Shown here in pieces: positions 13,981-16,696 of a stretch of 16,696 bases of DNA. Origin of the DNA: Candidatus Desantisbacteria bacterium CG2_30_40_21 (GTDB lineage Bacteria; UBA9089; CG2-30-40-21). The translations under genes were made by a program, and so were the position numbers. Numbering within the stretch: the stretch's first letter is position 1; the number at the start of each line of letters is the position of its first letter. The notes under the pieces were generated by a model that did not search any database, was not told the origin of the DNA, and worked only from the letters and a program-made list of their open reading frames with translations. The stretch spans positions 1 to 16,696 of the forward strand of contig MNYI01000185.1 of assembly GCA_001873945.1 (NCBI GenBank), given 5' to 3'.

Positions 13981-14754
13981 TTAGTTATCTTCCTCTATCT
14001 TCTCACTTATATCCTTCATTTCTACTGCTGCTGTTGTTTCCTGCTTTTCCTTCATCAGTTTTGCCTGTTCAAAAGCTCTTCTGCCGTCAATAATTGCATT
14101 TCCCATCACATTGGCTATCAATTTAACTGCCCTAATGGCATCATCATTGCCGGGTATGCAGTAATCAATCTCTTCAGGGTCACAATTGGTATCAACAATA
14201 GCCACAATCGGAATATGCAATCTTCGTGCCTCTAAGACGGCTATTCTTTCTTTTTTGGTATCAACAATAAAGATAGCTTGTGGAAATTTTGTCATATCCC
14301 TGATACCATCAAGAAGTCTTTCCAATCTGTTCTTTTCCTTTTTTAATAAAGAAACCTCTTTTTTGGTGAGATGTTCAAATTTCCCGGACAGTTCCATTTG
14401 TTCTATTTCCTGAAGCTTGGCAATACTCTTCCTGATGGTTGTTAAATTAGTCAGTGTTCCACCCAGCCATCTTTTTGTAATAAAGTATGCCCCACAGTCA
14501 AGTGCCTCATCCTTCATAACATTCTGAACCTGTTTTTTTGTTCCTACAAACAGGACAGTACCACCAGCAGCAGCTATATCCCGAACAAAGGCATAGGCTG
14601 CCCTTAACCCCTTTATTGCCTTTTGCAAATCAATGATATGAATATCATTCCTCTGGGCAAAGATATATTGTGCCATCTTAGGGTTCCATTTTTGGGTTTG
14701 GTGCCCAAAATGAACCCCTGCTTCAAGAAGTTGTTTTATTGTAACTGGTATCAC
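13981..14754 (-). CDS. rpsB: 30S ribosomal protein S2
   Basis: S2 binds the neck and back of the small subunit and helps assembly of S1. The 257 residues start with the family signature VTIKQLLEAGVHFGHQTQKWNPKM (4-27). The coiled-coil insert follows (about 105-150, LQEIEQMELSGKFEHLTKKE...). The second signature, PQAIFIVDTKKERIAVLEARRLHIP, precedes IVAIVDTNCDPEEIDYCIPGNDDAIRA. The C terminus is an acidic tail. The start is GTG (14752-14754), with AAGGAGG 8 bases upstream and no better ATG. The 105 bases before it are free of genes; I see no clear consensus promoter there, although one would be expected, since rpsB leaders are often autoregulated. Confidence 0.97.
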   Translation of the reverse strand: MIPVTIKQLLEAGVHFGHQTQKWNPKMAQYIFAQRNDIHIIDLQKAIKGLRAAYAFVRDIAAAGGTVLFVGTKKQVQNVMKDEALDCGAYFITKRWLGGTLTNLTTIRKSIAKLQEIEQMELSGKFEHLTKKEVSLLKKEKNRLERLLDGIRDMTKFPQAIFIVDTKKERIAVLEARRLHIPIVAIVDTNCDPEEIDYCIPGNDDAIRAVKLIANVMGNAIIDGRRAFEQAKLMKEKQETTAAVEMKDISEKIEEDN

Positions 14755-14859
14755 TTAAGTCGCCTCCTTAATTATATTGAATTTGTAGCCCTGTAATAAA
14801 ATTTCCCCCATACAATTAGAAACATATGCAGCAATACAACCGCAAATGCAGGACGCTTC

Positions 14860-15774
14860 CTAATATGTCAATGGGGCATTATCCTGAATTAGTTTTCCAT
14901 CTTTTTCAAATGATTCTCTCAGGTATTTATGTAAAGAAAACATGCTTAAGTGTGTTTCCATATCATAATATTTAAGGGATGTAAGCCCTCTTTTTTCTAA
15001 TTCGCAAAAAAGCTCATCCCCAGACAATACGCTTCTATTTTCATTAACAAAACTTACCGTAAACCCCCATAATAAAGCAATTGAGGGAATAAAGGTATGA
15101 TATGCCTTAACTTGTGGAAAAACTGTTTGAAGGGTCTTGTGAATAGATGAGAAACAAAGCAGGTCATTATTAGCTGCAGAGCCTGATTGAACAATAAGCA
15201 CTCCATCTTGAGTAAGACGATTTTGAACTATTTGATAAAACTCCTGAGTAAACAATAAATATGCTGGTCCACCTTCCAATGGTTCAGTAATATCTATGAT
15301 AATTATATCAAACTTTTTGGTCGTTTCCTCTAAATACTTTCTTGCATCAAGGCACAAAACCTCTACCCTTGGGTCATCAAATGCACCCATATGCCATGCA
15401 GGCAGATATTTTTTACAATTTTCCACGACTTCTTCATCAATATCTACCATAACCACATGCTCAACATCCGGATGCTTTAATATCTCCCTTACTGTTGCCC
15501 CTTCACCACCACCAACAACCATAATGTTTCGCGGGGCAGGGTGTGCTATCATACCCGGATGAACTAATGCCTCATGGTAGATATACTCATCTGTTTCTGA
15601 GGATTGAACCTTTCCATCTAATATCAGACATCGACCAAACCGCAAGCTGTCTATTATTGCCATTTGCTGGAATGGGGTTTGAATGGAAACCGGCATCCCT
15701 TTAATAGCAATGGAGTGCTGTTCATAGGCATGCATTGGCTCAGTATGCCATGTATAATATTTATTATCAGACAT
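14860..15774 (-). CDS. speE: Polyamine aminopropyltransferase (SpeE family)
   Basis: Transfers an aminopropyl group from decarboxylated SAM to a polyamine acceptor. In the 304 residues, the N-terminal beta domain leads to LDGKVQSSETDEYIYHE (52-68). The nucleotide site follows with VGGGEGATVREILKH (87-101), Asp111 and Asp113 in VDIDEE, and DARKYLE (143-149). The catalytic loop is DITEPLEGGPAYLLF (161-175). The usual DxxDP has Glu164 for the second Asp. The EGGPAYLL loop and the AWHMGAFDDPR stretch resemble Thermus-type and plant thermospermine-synthase-type enzymes more than classical spermidine synthase, so the acceptor (putrescine, agmatine or spermidine) is open. The ATG overlaps the speD end by 8 bases (15767-15774). 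Confidence 0.9.
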   Translation of the reverse strand: MSDNKYYTWHTEPMHAYEQHSIAIKGMPVSIQTPFQQMAIIDSLRFGRCLILDGKVQSSETDEYIYHEALVHPGMIAHPAPRNIMVVGGGEGATVREILKHPDVEHVVMVDIDEEVVENCKKYLPAWHMGAFDDPRVEVLCLDARKYLEETTKKFDIIIIDITEPLEGGPAYLLFTQEFYQIVQNRLTQDGVLIVQSGSAANNDLLCFSSIHKTLQTVFPQVKAYHTFIPSIALLWGFTVSFVNENRSVLSGDELFCELEKRGLTSLKYYDMETHLSMFSLHKYLRESFEKDGKLIQDNAPLTY

Positions 15775-16165
15775 TTACGACCTCCTGTTTGTGTTTCAAT
15801 GGCTGATATTTTTGATCCCTTAATATCCCCCTCTTCATTTCTATAATTGAAGAAGATTTTGCCTCCAGATGAGTTGTAAGATAATCTACGGCTAAATATG
15901 GATCTATCTTATCACCGCAGGTAAAAACATCACAAGCAGCATACTTGTATTCTGGCCAGGTATGGATTGAGAGATGAGACTCAGCAATAATAATCATACC
16001 ACTTATCCCTATTGGTGCAAACTTATGGAACTCTACCTTTAAGATAGTTGCACCAGACGCTAATGCTGCCTGCGTCATTGTGTTTGTTATCCCATCCACA
16101 TCATTTAATGCCTCAGGATTACAATCATATAATTCTAATAACAAGTGACGGCCCAATGCTTCCAA
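15767..16165 (-). CDS. speD: S-adenosylmethionine decarboxylase proenzyme
   Basis: Pyruvoyl enzyme that decarboxylates SAM to provide the aminopropyl donor for SpeE. The 132-residue proenzyme is of the short class 1B type. It matches the Thermotoga maritima protein position for position at the active site. Self-cleavage falls between Glu62 and Ser63 in AESHLSIHTWPE, Ser63 becomes the pyruvoyl group, and His68 and Cys83 are the processing and catalytic acid residues. I take TTG (16163-16165) as the start. A run of six G lies 8 bases upstream, the protein then begins MEALGRHLL as in relatives, and no in-frame ATG exists before residue 30. It heads the speDE unit behind a consensus promoter. Confidence 0.95.
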   Translation of the reverse strand: MEALGRHLLLELYDCNPEALNDVDGITNTMTQAALASGATILKVEFHKFAPIGISGMIIIAESHLSIHTWPEYKYAACDVFTCGDKIDPYLAVDYLTTHLEAKSSSIIEMKRGILRDQKYQPLKHKQEVVNV

Positions 16166-16181
16166 TTATCAACCCCCCTTA

Positions 16182-16226
16182 AGACTATAACTCTAAACAT
16201 GCAGATTATCCTCTTAGTCTAATCTG
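16182..16226 (-). promoter_or_regulatory. Structured speD leader with possible pseudoknot
   Basis: In the leader between promoter and speD, a perfect 7-bp stem CAGATTA/TAATCTG (16202-16226) closes an 11-base loop. Five loop bases, GACTA (16215-16219), complement TAGTC further along (16183-16187), directly before the ribosome site. Stem plus loop-to-tail pairing would make an H-type pseudoknot adjacent to the Shine-Dalgarno run. It does not match a SAM or other riboswitch that I can recall. A regulatory role is inference. Confidence 0.35.
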
Positions 16227-16234
16227 GTTTTTAT

Positions 16235-16262
16235 ATTATACTATTAATTTTCTAAATGTCAA
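16235..16262 (-). promoter_or_regulatory. Consensus sigma-70 promoter of speDE
   Basis: On the minus strand a perfect TTGACA (16257-16262) and a perfect TATAAT (16235-16240) are separated by 16 bases, preceded by AT-rich sequence that could act as an UP element. Predicted transcription start is near 16228, giving a leader of about 63 bases to the speD TTG. It is the best promoter in the window and may also feed rpsB and the genes beyond it, as no clear terminator follows speE. Confidence 0.85.
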
Positions 16263-16445
16263 TAAAAATTTGACCCAAAATACATTTTTTTTATTTTTTG
16301 GCATGGAACAAAATCAGGGTGACAAATTGAGCGGGTGAATCAGGAGGGTGCGTTTCCCTAATTCCCCCTTTATTTCTTCTCGCAAAGACGCAAAGCTCAC
16401 AAGGTTCACTTATTTCTCACACAAAGCCACAGAGATCACAAAGAT
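16263..16445. other. Gene-free stretch upstream of the speD promoter
   Basis: I see no gene here on either strand. The part nearest the promoter is very AT-rich. From about 16378 the plus strand carries words of the type CGCAAAGACGCAAAG and CACAAAGCCACAGAG. These low-complexity AAAG repeats recur in reverse-complement form on the far side of the following palindromic element (16649-16673), so they may be the outer part of that repeat. Confidence 0.5.
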
Positions 16446-16616
16446 ATATATGCAAACCAATAAATTTGTTTACATATGCGGTTGGTTCGCTCCATATTTG
16501 GATCAAGGCATCCGTGATGCCGTTCTCCAAACAACGCCAACACGGTTGGCTTGCTCCATATTTTGATCAATCTTTATTTACGCATAATGTCAACTATTTT
16601 ATTGGTTTGCATATAT
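16446..16616. repeat. 171-bp palindromic repeat element with 19-bp arms
   Basis: Perfect 19-bp inverted ends (ATATATGCAAACCAATAAA at 16446-16464 and its complement at 16598-16616) enclose 133 bases of noticeably higher GC. Inside are a 28-base direct repeat matching at 25 positions (16479-16506 and 16543-16570) and two small hairpins (GGCATC/GATGCC at 16507-16521; GCCAAC/GTTGGC at 16536-16550). AAAG-rich words flank both ends in inverted order. There is no coding evidence; it is most like a non-autonomous mobile or dispersed palindromic element. Confidence 0.7.
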
Positions 16617-16696
16617 GAGATTTTTCTTCTTTTCTATCCTTTGTGTTCTTTGTGTCTTTGTGTGATTAATTCCGATTGCACAGCTCGAACAGTTTT

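Noticed and set aside
14763..14859. Promoter for rpsB
   Set aside because: A TATAAT-like word lies almost on top of the ribosome site and other pairs are poor matches, so none was called although a promoter here is biologically likely.
16348..16566. 72-codon plus-strand reading frame inside the repeat element
   Set aside because: It runs through AAAG-rich repeats and an imperfect direct repeat, has no ribosome site and reads as low-complexity sequence; better explained as non-coding repeat.

Overview
The window reads as an ordinary chromosomal segment of an AT-rich bacterium with a Gram-negative-type (diderm) envelope. It carries type IV pilus PilM/PilN, FtsEX with an EnvC-like activator, a secreted C-terminal processing protease, and the MEP-pathway enzyme Dxr. 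All 18 recognised genes and one small new ORF lie on the minus strand, so transcription runs from high to low coordinates. Ribosome binding sites are strong (AGGAGG type) and three promoters resemble sigma-70 sites. Taxonomy cannot be fixed from this alone. The short-repeat load and gene order recall uncultivated candidate-phylum bacteria, but that is only an impression.

Layout in the direction of transcription. (1) 16696-16263: no gene; a palindromic repeat element with 19-bp arms. (2) 16262-14860: a perfect-consensus promoter (TTGACA, 16 bp, TATAAT), a structured leader, then speD and speE overlapping by 8 bases (polyamine synthesis from decarboxylated SAM). (3) 14754-8592: rpsB, tsf, pyrH, a 41-residue membrane protein, frr, a 55-residue 2[4Fe-4S] ferredoxin, uppS, cdsA and dxr. 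This is the widespread translation/lipid-precursor cluster with two small insertions. (4) 8533-2018: a promoter, a hairpin (MITE-like) element in the leader, split transketolase (N half, then C half), ftsE, ftsX, an envC-like gene and ctpA. (5) 1996-269: a promoter, then pilM and pilN, followed by a double-hairpin repeat where pilO would be expected.

How the genes work together. rpsB, tsf and frr serve translation and pyrH serves UMP supply. dxr begins isoprenoid synthesis, uppS makes the undecaprenyl carrier, cdsA makes CDP-diacylglycerol, and the ferredoxin could feed electrons to the Fe-S enzymes of the same isoprenoid pathway (inference). FtsEX and the EnvC-like protein form a septal peptidoglycan hydrolase-activation module, with a periplasmic S41 protease next to it.

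No mobile gene cluster, defence island, CRISPR array, tRNA or rRNA was seen. The main departures from routine are the small membrane ORF, the ferredoxin insertion, the degenerate LytM active site in the EnvC-like protein, an Asp-to-Glu change in SpeE, the speD leader, and a striking run of different palindromic or tandem repeats in most of the longer intercistronic gaps.
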